Notes: generated by a model not told the origin, from the letters alone. Counted from the first letter of the stretch, positions 19,685-29,103 are shown. The stretch is 64,000 nt of DNA from JAGFIY01 sp964499285 (GCA_964499285.1 CAZCLA010000001.1:117406-181405), one strand, 5' to 3'. Translations and numbers: made by a program.

Positions 19685-20755
19685 ATGGAAAATAATTATC
19701 ATAATAAAAATTTATGTTCAAGACTGAAAGATGACAAAGATTTGTTCTTGAAAAAACTAATACAAAAATCCTATAATGCTTTTCCAGAAATTGAAAATAT
19801 ATACGGTCAAAATGGTGTCGAAAGAACCAAAGAAGATCTGAATTATCATCTTGATCATTTAACAGCAGCGGTTTGTCTGGAAGATAAAAACTTATTCCTT
19901 GATTATGTTGCTTGCCTTAAAATGTTTTTTACAAGCATCAATCTTCCAGTTGATTATCAAATAATGCCGCTTATTCATATAAAAGAAACTGCCGAAGAAT
20001 TATTCACCGATGAGGATGAACTTGAGATCATCTCAATTGTTGATTATACGCTTGAAAGATTTGAATCGCTGCCGGTTGAACAAAACACTTTTATTTCAGA
20101 AAAGAATAAGTTGAATATTCTCGCTCAGCAATATTTGAATTCTCTCCTTCGTAAAGACAGAACATCTGCCGAAAGAATTATTATGAATGAATTGCAAAAT
20201 GGGGCAAATATAAAAGACATATATCTTTACGTTTTTCAACCTGTTCAATGGGAGATAGGAAGACTATGGCAGATGAATAAAATAACGGTTGCAATGGAAC
20301 ATTATTGCACGGCAGCTACTCAATTTATAATGTCCAGATTGTACGAATATATTTTTACTACCGAAAAAAACAGACGTAGTCTTGTTGCTGCAAGTGTAAA
20401 CGGTGAACTTCACGAATTGGGAATAAGAATGGTTGCAGATTTTTTTGAAATTGAGGGTTGGAATACATTTTATCTCGGTGCGAATACACCAACAAAAAGC
20501 ATAATCCAAATGATCAAAGAGACAAAAAGCGAAGTCCTTGCGATTTCTTCCACGATTGCCTTTAACGTTCCTAAAGTTGAAAATTTGATTTCTGAAGTAA
20601 GGAAAGAAATCGATAAATCTCGTTTGAAGATATTAGTTGGCGGAAAAGCGTTTCATTCAAATCCCGAGTTGTGGAAAAATGTCGGCGCGGATGGATATGC
20701 TGTAGATGCTGATGAAGCAATAACTCTTGCCGATAAATTGTTGGAGGTTATATAA
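19685..20755 (+). CDS. CarH-like B12-binding sensor protein lacking a DNA-binding domain
   Basis: A 356-residue protein. The ATG at 19685 is preferred over the in-frame ATG at 19679 because AAAGG at 19674-19678 sits six bases before the former and directly abuts the latter. Residues 1 to about 125 are an uncharacterised helical domain. About 130-225 form a four-helix-bundle-like region with W195, nine residues, then E205-H206. This is the Wx9EH motif that caps the adenosyl group in CarH. The cobalamin domain follows with E241-x-H243-x-x-G246, 41 residues, S288-x-T290, 28 residues, then GG at 319-320. This is exactly the B12 Rossmann spacing, with the Glu variant of CarH. The residue after W195 is Gln, where TtCarH has the His that gives the bis-His light state. 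No MerR helix-turn-helix is present. The histidine kinase gene begins immediately after its stop. Confidence 0.9.
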   Translation: MENNYHNKNLCSRLKDDKDLFLKKLIQKSYNAFPEIENIYGQNGVERTKEDLNYHLDHLTAAVCLEDKNLFLDYVACLKMFFTSINLPVDYQIMPLIHIKETAEELFTDEDELEIISIVDYTLERFESLPVEQNTFISEKNKLNILAQQYLNSLLRKDRTSAERIIMNELQNGANIKDIYLYVFQPVQWEIGRLWQMNKITVAMEHYCTAATQFIMSRLYEYIFTTEKNRRSLVAASVNGELHELGIRMVADFFEIEGWNTFYLGANTPTKSIIQMIKETKSEVLAISSTIAFNVPKVENLISEVRKEIDKSRLKILVGGKAFHSNPELWKNVGADGYAVDADEAITLADKLLEVI

Positions 20756-21940
20756 ATGGTAAGAGGTATTGTGATAATATGTGATAATGAGTTTATCATT
20801 AAGAGCATTTTACTAAATGGTTTTGAAGAATTGCTATCAATCAAAGTCGGAATTCCTATAAAAGAATTGTTTATAGAAGATGAGAGGAATAAAGCAGATA
20901 TGTTCAGGAACGAATTGAAAACTAACAACGTGGTTTTCAATTGGGAAATAAATGTTCTGCTTGCTAATGGAATTCTTCCGCTCAAGTTTTCGGGAGGTAA
21001 AAACGACGAAAACTATTTCATAATGGCACTCGAAACAAATAATGATGTTCCCTTCCTTTATGAAGAACTTCTTTCAATAAACAACGATCAATCGAATAAC
21101 ATAAGAAGAATATTAAAAGAGAAATTTTTAAGAAACAATCAGTTGTCTGATGTTGAATCAACTTTCGAAGAAATGAGCAGACTGAATAATGATTTGGTTA
21201 ATCTAAAACGACAACTCGCACAAAGCAACGTTAAACTGAAACAGTTAAACGAAATTAAGAATAGCTTCCTCGGAATGGCTGCTCACGATCTTAGAAATCC
21301 TCTTGGACAGATTTTAAGTTTTACTGATTTTATTTTAGAGGACACAACTAACTTTAATCCCGATCAGATAGAATTTCTCAACATTATTAAATCCCGCAGT
21401 AAATTTATGCTTGATCTTGTAAACGACTTGCTGGACGTAAGTGAAATTGAATCCGAAAAAATAAAGTTAGCAGTCGAACAAATCGATTTTAATGAATTTA
21501 CTTTATCTATAATAAAAATGATGAACCCAATTGCTCATGTTAAGAACATTACAATTGAATATGATTATGAAAATGAAGGCAATGATATTTTTGTTCAGGC
21601 GGATGTAAATAAAATCGAACAAGTCTTAACCAATCTTTTAACTAATGCAATTAAGTATTCGGATCCTGATACGGTTATTTCAATTAAACTTTGCTCCAAA
21701 AACAATAATGCAGTTATTGAAGTGAAGGATCAAGGAAGAGGTATAAAGGAAGAAGAACTAATAAACGTGTTTAATCCTTTTCAAAAAACAAGTACCAAAT
21801 CCACTGCGGGCGAAGAAAGTACGGGGCTGGGATTGTTTATAGCTCGAAAAATTATAGAAGCTCATAATGGAAAGATTTGGGCTGAGAGTATATATGGCAA
21901 AGGCTCAACTTTTTACTTTCAACTTCCTTTGAGTAATTAG
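20756..21940 (+). CDS. Sensor histidine kinase paired with the B12-binding protein
   Basis: A 394-residue soluble histidine kinase. Residues 1 to about 105 resemble a divergent PAS domain, 125-165 are a coiled coil, the dimerisation domain carries the phospho-accepting His177 in AAHDLRNPLG, and the ATPase has an N box (NLLTNAIKYS near 300), G1 (DQGRGI near 328) and G2 (TGLGLFIARKI near 360). There is no membrane segment, so it senses an internal cue or a partner. The ATG directly follows the TAA of the B12 gene (TAAATG), so the two are translationally coupled and probably act together. A 52-base spacer separates it from the next kinase gene. The partner regulator is not certain: the closest response regulator is the NarL-type protein at 26163. 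Confidence 0.92.
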   Translation: MVRGIVIICDNEFIIKSILLNGFEELLSIKVGIPIKELFIEDERNKADMFRNELKTNNVVFNWEINVLLANGILPLKFSGGKNDENYFIMALETNNDVPFLYEELLSINNDQSNNIRRILKEKFLRNNQLSDVESTFEEMSRLNNDLVNLKRQLAQSNVKLKQLNEIKNSFLGMAAHDLRNPLGQILSFTDFILEDTTNFNPDQIEFLNIIKSRSKFMLDLVNDLLDVSEIESEKIKLAVEQIDFNEFTLSIIKMMNPIAHVKNITIEYDYENEGNDIFVQADVNKIEQVLTNLLTNAIKYSDPDTVISIKLCSKNNNAVIEVKDQGRGIKEEELINVFNPFQKTSTKSTAGEESTGLGLFIARKIIEAHNGKIWAESIYGKGSTFYFQLPLSN

Positions 21941-21992
21941 CAAAGAGTTATTCTAAAATGCTGTAATTTGAAAAAAGGCATCCGGGAGGAAA

Positions 21993-24900
21993 ATGAATTT
22001 ATCAAATAATATCCTTAAGCTTTTTAATGATCTCCTAAGGTGTGAAGAAGCCGACAGAATAGTTGAATTATTTGTGAACGAAATTCCAAAATTGCTGGAA
22101 GTTGGGAAAATTCAGTTTCACGAATCTTCTATCGCAAAAGACATAGATTTAATCCCAATTAAAACCGGTGAATCCATTTTGGGATATATTGAATTTTTAG
22201 ATCAAGAAAATTTTGGTGATGAAAAATTAAAGATGGTAAACGAAGCTGTAAATCTCTTAGCTGCAGCTCTTGAAAGAATAGAGGAAAGAAAAAAGCTCTA
22301 TCAAGAATTGGAACAAAATAAAAAATTAGCGGATTCACGTTTAGTGGAATTGGGCAACAATATTGAAGAACTCCGGAATGCGAGAAAAGCAACATTAAAT
22401 CTTATTGATGATTTAACAGAAGAAATAAATGCCAGAAGAGCGAGCGAAGAAAGATTAGCTCTCGCAATGAGAGCGGGCAGAGACGGATTGTACGATTGGA
22501 ATTTAGTGACGAATGAAATATACTTTTCTCCAATATGGAAAAGAATGTTGGGTTATGAAGATCACGAACTTCAAAATGAATTATCAGTTTGGGAATCGTT
22601 TGTTGATAAAGATGATCTTGAAAAATCGTGGGTTTTGATTGAGAAACTGAAAAATAAACAGATCGATAGGTTTGTACAAGAATTTCGGATGAAGCATCGC
22701 AACGGACATTGGGTCAATATTCTTTCACGCGCTGAAGCAGTATTTGACGAAAACAATGCCCCCGTTAGAATAGTTGGTACGCACATCGATATTACTGAAT
22801 CAAAAAAAGCCGAAGCAAAGATTAGAAGACTAAGTAAAATTGTTGAAGACACGCTGAACGAAATATATTTATTCGATATAAATACATATAAGTTCATTGA
22901 TGCAAATAAAGCGGCACTTGATAATCTTGGTTATACTATTGATGAACTGATTCAGTTGACACCGCTCGATATAAAACCTGAGATAAGTCTAACTGAATTT
23001 GAAGAAATCATTAAACGATTGACGATTAATCATCAAGAGAAAATAATATTTGAAACTGTTCACCGAAGGAAAGATGGTACCGATTATGATGTCGAAGTCC
23101 ATCTCCAAATTATCTCGTCGGGAGAAGTTTCTCATTTCAGCGCTATGATTATAGACATAACCCAGCGCAAAAAAGCCGAAGCAATGTTAAAAGAGAGCGA
23201 AGAAAAATATCGCTCACTTTTTGAAAATCAAATAGAAGCTTATGCATATCACGAAATGATCTTTAATGATAAAATGCATCCGGTCGATTATAGATTTATA
23301 GATGTAAATGCTGAGTTCCTTCACATTATGCAGATCGATAAAAAAGAAAAGATAATAGGTAAAACACTTCACGAGATTTTCCCTGATTCCGATGATTTTT
23401 GGATCGACATATACGGTGGAATTGCGCTCACCCGCTCACCAAAAGTATTTGAAAGGTATGATGAAAATTTAAATAAATATTTCCGGATTGTTGCTTATTC
23501 TCCTAAGTTTGGATTTTTTGCAACAAGTTTTCTTGATATCACAGAACAAAAATTAACTGAAAATAAACTTAGAGAAAGCGAATCAAATTACAGAAGCATT
23601 TATGATAATGTTCAAGTCGGCATTTATCGAACAAGAATTTCGGATGGTAAACTTATCATGGCAAATAAAAGAATGGCTTCGTTATTCGGTTATGATTCAG
23701 TTGAAGAAGCTACTACGCAATATATAACTTCGGAACATTATGTCGATCCGAAAGCAAGAGAATTTATTTTGAAAAGTTTGAGATCAAATGGTCATTTTGA
23801 TAATTACGAAGCGGCACTTAAGATTAAATCCGGTGAGGTTAGATGGTTCAGATATTCCGGAAGACTTTATGAAGAAGAAGGTTATATAGAAGGAGTTGCC
23901 ATCGATATCACTGATCAAAAAGAATTTCAAAAAGAGTTGAAAAGACGAAATGAATTTATTCAAGTAGTGATGGATGAACTGCCTATCGGTGTCGCTCTAA
24001 ACAGAATTGAAGGTGGTATAGCATTTTATATCAATAAAAAATTTGAAGAGATTTACGGCTGGCCAAAAGATAAACTTCTGGATGTTGCAGAATTTTTTAA
24101 GCTGGTTTATCCCGATGAAGAGTATAGGAATAAGTTAATTAATAGGGTTATGACAGATATTCAAACCAAGGACCCCACAAGAATGCATTGGGAGGATTGT
24201 ATTGTTACTCATCAAGACGGTTCAAAACATATTGTCAATGCTCAGAATATTCCACTTTATGATCAGGATATAATGGTTTCAACCGTTGTGGATGTTACTG
24301 AACAAAAAGAATATGAACGAAAACTAAAAGAGAATGAAGCTCTATTGAAGGCAGCGTTTGACAACAGTCAAGCAGGTATTGTTATTGCTGATATTCAAAA
24401 AGGTAAATTAAAGTATTTGAACAAAGCTGCGCAAGACATGATTCAATTTGAAACCGCTGATAAATTGCATGACATCGGAATAAATATTTTCCTCTCTAAC
24501 TTGAAAATCTACCATACTGACGGAACGGAGTATAAATCATCTGACATTCCAATAGCAAGATCGGTTGCAAAAGGTGAAATTGTGAGAGAGGAATTTATCA
24601 TTCGGAATAGCAGCGAAAAGGAAAAATACGTGATCTCTCAGGCAGCGCCAATAGTGGACGAAAACGGAAAAAGAATTGCAGCCATTGAGATTTTGCTTGA
24701 TATAACTGAACGAAGGTTGATCGAACAAAAATTAATTGAAAGTGAATTAAGATATAAAAATTTAGTAGAAAGCTCTCCCGATGCGATAGCGATTCACTTA
24801 AATAATAAATTGGTGTTCGCTAATCCTGCATGCAAAATATTATTGCAGGCTAAATCTCTCGATGATTTGATAGGCATCGATGTTTCAAAAATTATTCACC

Positions 24901-26159
24901 CCGATTGTCGGGATGAAGTACAATCTCGAATCGAGAATATTGTAGTTAAAAGTACGACCTACGTGGCAGTTGAGGAAAAATATCTGACTCTTAAAGGAAA
25001 AGAAATAGATGTTGAGGTAACCGCTGTTCCAATTAGGTATGAGAAAAAAATTGGTGTACAAGTGATTATCAGAGATATTTCGGAAAGAAAGCGTGCTGAA
25101 GAACGAATAATATTTGAGAGAAATAGAGCTGAAAACTATCTGGAAACCGCGGCTATGATGATGCTAGCAATTGATTTGAATGGTAAGGTAATGATGATAA
25201 ACCGGAAGGGTGCGGAAATATTGGGGTATTCGAAAAACTATATTATCGGGAAAAGCTGGGTTGATAATTTTATCCCCGAAAATTCCCGCAAGATGGTTAG
25301 TCGTATTCTTAAAAAAACGTTAAAAGGAGAATTTGAAAAATTAGACTATGTGGAAAATGAAGTTCTATGTCGGTACAATAAACTAAAAGTATTGGGATGG
25401 CATAACAATATTCTAAAAGATGAAGAGGGAAAAATCATTGGCACATTAAGTTCGGCTGAAGATATAACTGAAAGTTTAAGAATGCAGAAAGAGATAGAAA
25501 GATCGAGAGAAGAACTGCAGTCGTTATACCAAAATCTTGAGAAGATGCGAGAAACTGAAAGAACAGAGCTTGCGAGAGAAATTCATGATGATCTCGGGCA
25601 GTCGTTGACGGCAATTAAAATTGATTTGGGCAGTTTGAAGAATGAATTACCTGATAATGTTGTTAAGCCAAAGGAAAGAATTGATGAGATTCGAAGCCTA
25701 GTGGATACAACAATAAACACTGTTCGTAAAATATCGACAGAACTGCGTCCCGGAATATTGGATGAGCTTGGGCTTTCAGCCGCAATTGAATGGCAGTTTG
25801 ATGAATTTCTAAAAAGAAACAAAATAAAAGGAACGCTGAAAGTTTCTCCCGAGGAGATCAACCTTAACGATCCGATCTCGACAGCAATATTTAGAGTTTT
25901 TCAAGAATCATTAACAAATATCGCAAGACATTCCAGTGCCAAAAAAGTCTTGGTCAATTTGAAACTAAAAGAAAATCAATTAAATTTAACGATTAGGGAT
26001 GACGGTGTAGGCATAGAAACAGAAAAACTAAAGTCTATTAAATCGCTTGGACTAATTGGGATGCGGGAGAGAATAAATCTGATTGGTGGAAATATTAAAA
26101 TATTACCTAACAGACCTCATGGGACACGAATTTCTGTAACAATTCCAATAACGGAATAA
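21993..26159 (+). CDS. Multi-PAS NarL-type (HisKA_3) sensor histidine kinase
   Basis: A 1388-residue soluble kinase. Residues 1 to about 95 look like a GAF remnant, followed by a coiled coil (95-150). Eight or so PAS domains start near 155, 285, 410, 525, 645, 775, 905 and 1035. The kinase core is the NarX/DegS type: His1198 in REIHDDLGQS, then a compact ATPase with RHSSAKKVLVNL (N box), DDGVGI and LGLIGMRERI. The start has a strong GGGAGG six bases upstream. Its stop is followed three bases later by a NarL-type regulator gene, the expected cognate partner. There is no membrane span. It may integrate input from the B12 protein and the kinase-less PAS protein upstream, but that is inference from gene order. 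Confidence 0.93.
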   Translation: MNLSNNILKLFNDLLRCEEADRIVELFVNEIPKLLEVGKIQFHESSIAKDIDLIPIKTGESILGYIEFLDQENFGDEKLKMVNEAVNLLAAALERIEERKKLYQELEQNKKLADSRLVELGNNIEELRNARKATLNLIDDLTEEINARRASEERLALAMRAGRDGLYDWNLVTNEIYFSPIWKRMLGYEDHELQNELSVWESFVDKDDLEKSWVLIEKLKNKQIDRFVQEFRMKHRNGHWVNILSRAEAVFDENNAPVRIVGTHIDITESKKAEAKIRRLSKIVEDTLNEIYLFDINTYKFIDANKAALDNLGYTIDELIQLTPLDIKPEISLTEFEEIIKRLTINHQEKIIFETVHRRKDGTDYDVEVHLQIISSGEVSHFSAMIIDITQRKKAEAMLKESEEKYRSLFENQIEAYAYHEMIFNDKMHPVDYRFIDVNAEFLHIMQIDKKEKIIGKTLHEIFPDSDDFWIDIYGGIALTRSPKVFERYDENLNKYFRIVAYSPKFGFFATSFLDITEQKLTENKLRESESNYRSIYDNVQVGIYRTRISDGKLIMANKRMASLFGYDSVEEATTQYITSEHYVDPKAREFILKSLRSNGHFDNYEAALKIKSGEVRWFRYSGRLYEEEGYIEGVAIDITDQKEFQKELKRRNEFIQVVMDELPIGVALNRIEGGIAFYINKKFEEIYGWPKDKLLDVAEFFKLVYPDEEYRNKLINRVMTDIQTKDPTRMHWEDCIVTHQDGSKHIVNAQNIPLYDQDIMVSTVVDVTEQKEYERKLKENEALLKAAFDNSQAGIVIADIQKGKLKYLNKAAQDMIQFETADKLHDIGINIFLSNLKIYHTDGTEYKSSDIPIARSVAKGEIVREEFIIRNSSEKEKYVISQAAPIVDENGKRIAAIEILLDITERRLIEQKLIESELRYKNLVESSPDAIAIHLNNKLVFANPACKILLQAKSLDDLIGIDVSKIIHPDCRDEVQSRIENIVVKSTTYVAVEEKYLTLKGKEIDVEVTAVPIRYEKKIGVQVIIRDISERKRAEERIIFERNRAENYLETAAMMMLAIDLNGKVMMINRKGAEILGYSKNYIIGKSWVDNFIPENSRKMVSRILKKTLKGEFEKLDYVENEVLCRYNKLKVLGWHNNILKDEEGKIIGTLSSAEDITESLRMQKEIERSREELQSLYQNLEKMRETERTELAREIHDDLGQSLTAIKIDLGSLKNELPDNVVKPKERIDEIRSLVDTTINTVRKISTELRPGILDELGLSAAIEWQFDEFLKRNKIKGTLKVSPEEINLNDPISTAIFRVFQESLTNIARHSSAKKVLVNLKLKENQLNLTIRDDGVGIETEKLKSIKSLGLIGMRERINLIGGNIKILPNRPHGTRISVTIPITE

Positions 26160-26162
26160 CGT

Positions 26163-26798
26163 ATGAAAATATTAATTGCAGATGATCATACAATTGTTCG
26201 TGAAGGTTTGAAAAAAATTGTACAAAGTTTTCAAGATTTAGAATATATCGATGAAGCGAAAGATGGAATAGAAACTGAGCAAAAAATTATAGGCGGCAAT
26301 TATGACATAGTTATTATGGATATTTCCATGCCGCATAAAAACGGGATCGATGTATTAAAAGCTGTTAATAAACAAAACAAGAAGACGAAGATTTTGATTC
26401 TAAGCGTTCATAAAGAGGAAATATTTGCTGCACGTGCCATTAAATCGGGAGCATATGGTTACATAACAAAAGACAGCGCTTTCGATGAACTTGCGAAAGC
26501 GATTGAATCTGTAAAAGACGGAAAGAAATATATCTCACCCGAAGTTTCTTCAGTATTAGTCAATAAATTATACGAGAATGATACGATTGCTCCGCACGAG
26601 AAATTATCGAGCAGAGAATTTCACGTACTTTGTTTAATTGCATCGGGTAAAACAGTTAAAGAAATTGCTGAAGAACTTTTTTTAAGTGATAAAACTATAA
26701 GCACTTACCGTAAACGAATTCTTGATAAAATGATGCTTAAGAACAATGCTGAATTGACAACGTACGCTGTGAAACATAAATTGGTCGAAATATACTAA
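26163..26798 (+). CDS. NarL/LuxR-family response regulator
   Basis: A 211-residue DNA-binding response regulator. The receiver domain has acidic residues in IADDH, phospho-acceptor Asp53 in VIMDISMP, the conserved Thr/Ser position in ILSVH and Lys in YITKDS. The C-terminal LuxR-type helix-turn-helix runs LSSREFHVLCLIASG then KEIAEELFLSDKTISTYRKRIL near residues 145-185. It starts three bases after the HisKA_3 kinase stop, so the pair forms a classical NarX/NarL-like system. A 9+9-bp inverted repeat at 29056-29080 is a candidate target, because NarL-type regulators bind inverted heptamer-like repeats. This is not demonstrated. Confidence 0.95.
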   Translation: MKILIADDHTIVREGLKKIVQSFQDLEYIDEAKDGIETEQKIIGGNYDIVIMDISMPHKNGIDVLKAVNKQNKKTKILILSVHKEEIFAARAIKSGAYGYITKDSAFDELAKAIESVKDGKKYISPEVSSVLVNKLYENDTIAPHEKLSSREFHVLCLIASGKTVKEIAEELFLSDKTISTYRKRILDKMMLKNNAELTTYAVKHKLVEIY

Positions 26799-26823
26799 TT
26801 AATTATGTGTAGAGAATTTAAGT

Positions 26824-28323
26824 ATGACAGTTATCTTTGAGCCTGATCAAAAAAATAATTCGAGAGATGAAAATCTGGAGCAGAAAGCAAATTGGCTGCT
26901 CAATAAATGGGGAGGCGAATATTTAAAGCAAATTGAGAACATCAATTCCAATTCTTCTGGATCACCTCGTAAATATTATAGAGTGTTCGGACAAAAGTCT
27001 AACGCTGTCATGTGCGAGAATAAAAATCGTAGAGAAAACGAAGCATTTATTTATCTTTCCCAAAAATTCCGTGATAAAAATCTTAACGTTCCCGCTATCT
27101 ATTCTTATGATCTTGATTTAGGAATTTATTTAATTGAAGATTTGGGGGAGCATACTCTACACGATGTTGTAAAATACAATTGGTACCAAGATTACGATTA
27201 TATTACAATGGAGCATTTCAAAAATGTTGTTTCAATTCTTCCGAAATTTCAAATCGACGGAGCAAAGGGACTCGACTTTTCAAAATGTTTTCCAGTTCCG
27301 AAATTTGATGAAATCTCAATGAAATGGGATTTGAATTACTTTAAGTACTACTTTCTAAAGCAAGTAATAGAAGAAGTTGAGGAAGATGTTTTGGAAGTAA
27401 CTTTCGATAAGTTCATTAAATTTCTCCTAGATGAAAATGATGACAAGTATTTTGTTTATAGGGATTTTCAATCGCGAAATATTATGCTGAAAAATGATGA
27501 CTATTACTTCATCGATTATCAAGGCGGAAGGATGGGAGCATTGCAGTATGATATTGCCTCGCTTTTATATAGCGGGAGCATAAACCTGAACAGGGATCAA
27601 AGAAAATCACTTTATGAAACTTATTTGACAGAAATTTCGAAAAAAATCAAAATTGACATTGAGAAGTTTGATAAACGGTTTTATTTTTATGCAATTTTTC
27701 GTGTGCTACAACTTCTCGGAGCATACGGTTTTCGTGGTGGAATTCAATTAATGTCTGACTTTTCAAATAAAATTCCCAATGCAATTAAATATATAGATTT
27801 GCTCCTAAGTGATAAAAGGTTTCCTAATTCTCTCAATTATCTCAAAGTGTTGTTTGATAATTTGGATGATAGATATAGAAGTGGGTTCATTGAAAATAAA
27901 AGTCTTATCACTAAAACCGGAAAATTAAAAATTACGATCAAGAGTTTCTCGTATAAAAATGGAATTCCTAAGGACACGAACGGGAACGGCGGCGGATTTG
28001 TTTTCGACTGTAGATCGATTAATAATCCTGGCAGGCTTGACGAGTACAAAGCATTGACGGGAAAGAATAAAGAAGTTATCTCGTTTCTTGAAAGAGAATC
28101 GAATGTAAATCAATTTTTGAATAATGTTTTTTCGACAATTACTCCATCGATAACAAATTATATTGCTCGTGATTTTGAAAACCTTGCTGTTTATTTTGGG
28201 TGCACAGGCGGACAGCATCGTTCGGTTTATTGTGCAGAAAAAACAGCGGAAATGATTCGAGCGCGATTTGATATTCCGGTTGATATAGTTCATTGTGAAT
28301 TGGATAAATTCGATAAGTTATGA
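26824..28323 (+). CDS. Sugar kinase (APH/AmgK-like) fused to a RapZ C-terminal domain
   Basis: A 499-residue fusion. Residues 20 to about 340 form an aminoglycoside-phosphotransferase-like kinase fold: the catalytic loop is YRDFQSRNIML near 217-227 and the metal-binding Asp is in IDYQGGRMG near 237. Residues 360-499 resemble the C-terminal domain of RapZ, with FDCRSINNPGR near 397 and the CTGGQHRSVYCAE signature near 460. The usual RapZ N-terminal P-loop kinase domain is absent. The next gene, a nucleotidyltransferase, overlaps by four bases (ATGA). This pair resembles AmgK-MurU, which phosphorylate amino sugars at the anomeric position and convert them to UDP-sugars in peptidoglycan recycling. 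RapZ domains sense glucosamine-6-phosphate in E. coli, so feedback by an amino-sugar phosphate is plausible. Substrate is inferred. Confidence 0.87.
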   Translation: MTVIFEPDQKNNSRDENLEQKANWLLNKWGGEYLKQIENINSNSSGSPRKYYRVFGQKSNAVMCENKNRRENEAFIYLSQKFRDKNLNVPAIYSYDLDLGIYLIEDLGEHTLHDVVKYNWYQDYDYITMEHFKNVVSILPKFQIDGAKGLDFSKCFPVPKFDEISMKWDLNYFKYYFLKQVIEEVEEDVLEVTFDKFIKFLLDENDDKYFVYRDFQSRNIMLKNDDYYFIDYQGGRMGALQYDIASLLYSGSINLNRDQRKSLYETYLTEISKKIKIDIEKFDKRFYFYAIFRVLQLLGAYGFRGGIQLMSDFSNKIPNAIKYIDLLLSDKRFPNSLNYLKVLFDNLDDRYRSGFIENKSLITKTGKLKITIKSFSYKNGIPKDTNGNGGGFVFDCRSINNPGRLDEYKALTGKNKEVISFLERESNVNQFLNNVFSTITPSITNYIARDFENLAVYFGCTGGQHRSVYCAEKTAEMIRARFDIPVDIVHCELDKFDKL

Positions 28324-29027
28324 AAGGAATGATTTTCTCTGCCGGACTCGGAACCAGACTGAGTCCAATTACTCGAAAAATTCCTAAAGCACTGGTGGAA
28401 ATAAACGGTAAGACTCTGCTGCAGATTGTAATCGAAAGATTTTTATCTACGGGAATTGATGAGATAATAATTAATGTGCATCATTTTGCAGAACAGATTA
28501 CGAGTTATTTGAGTTCGCAAAATAATTTTGGAGCGAAAATCATAATATCCGATGAAAGCGATGAGCTTCTCGAAACCGGTGGGGGATTAAAAAAAGCTTC
28601 AGCATCTTTCAAAATTGAAGAACCAATCCTTATCCATAATGTTGATATAGTTTCTAATATCAATCTTCAAGATTTTATTGACTCGTTTAATAAAAACGAG
28701 ATTCCTGCTATTTTGGCTGTACAGAATCGAAAGAGTTCTCGAAAGCTGCTGTTTAATACAAATGGAATTCTTTGCGGCTGGAAAAACATTAAAACCGGTG
28801 AGATAAAAATTTCCCGTGATGCAGATAAATTTAACGAACTTTCATTCAGTGGAATCCAGATTATTCATCCAAATCTGTTTCAATATTTCCCCGAAAAAAG
28901 AATTTTTTCAATAATTGATCTTTATTTGAACGCAGCAAAATTTTTGGACATCAAAGCTTATGAGCATAATAATGATTTCGTTTATGATGTCGGAAAAATT
29001 GAAGATCTTAAAAATCTCCCACTCTAA
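28320..29027 (+). CDS. Sugar-1-phosphate nucleotidyltransferase (MurU-like)
   Basis: A 235-residue nucleotidyltransferase. The N-terminal signature MIFSAGLGTRLSPITRKIPKAL is the GxGxRxxPxT...PK nucleotide-binding loop. ETGGGLKKA near residue 85 and HNVDIVSN near 102 carry the metal-binding Asp. The short length without a left-handed helix domain matches MurU/HddC-type enzymes rather than GlmU or RmlA. The start overlaps the stop of the kinase-RapZ fusion by four bases, so the two act on the same pathway, most likely sugar-1-phosphate made by the kinase. In AmgK-MurU systems the product is UDP-MurNAc. The exact sugar and nucleotide here are not proven. Confidence 0.87.
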   Translation: MKGMIFSAGLGTRLSPITRKIPKALVEINGKTLLQIVIERFLSTGIDEIIINVHHFAEQITSYLSSQNNFGAKIIISDESDELLETGGGLKKASASFKIEEPILIHNVDIVSNINLQDFIDSFNKNEIPAILAVQNRKSSRKLLFNTNGILCGWKNIKTGEIKISRDADKFNELSFSGIQIIHPNLFQYFPEKRIFSIIDLYLNAAKFLDIKAYEHNNDFVYDVGKIEDLKNLPL

Positions 29028-29055
29028 ACAAACTTATACCTAATAAATAAGGAAA

Positions 29056-29080
29056 ATTTGTAGGGGAAACACCTACAAAT
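29056..29080. promoter_or_regulatory. Inverted repeat upstream of a response-regulator gene
   Basis: Perfect 9-bp arms ATTTGTAGG (29056-29064) and CCTACAAAT (29072-29080) around the seven-base spacer GGAAACA. It lies 28 bases after the nucleotidyltransferase stop and 86 bases before the ATG at 29167. No T-run follows, so an operator is more likely than a terminator. A weak hairpin terminator is the alternative. Confidence 0.55.
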
Positions 29081-29103
29081 ATTTCGGTATTTGCCTGACA
29101 GAT

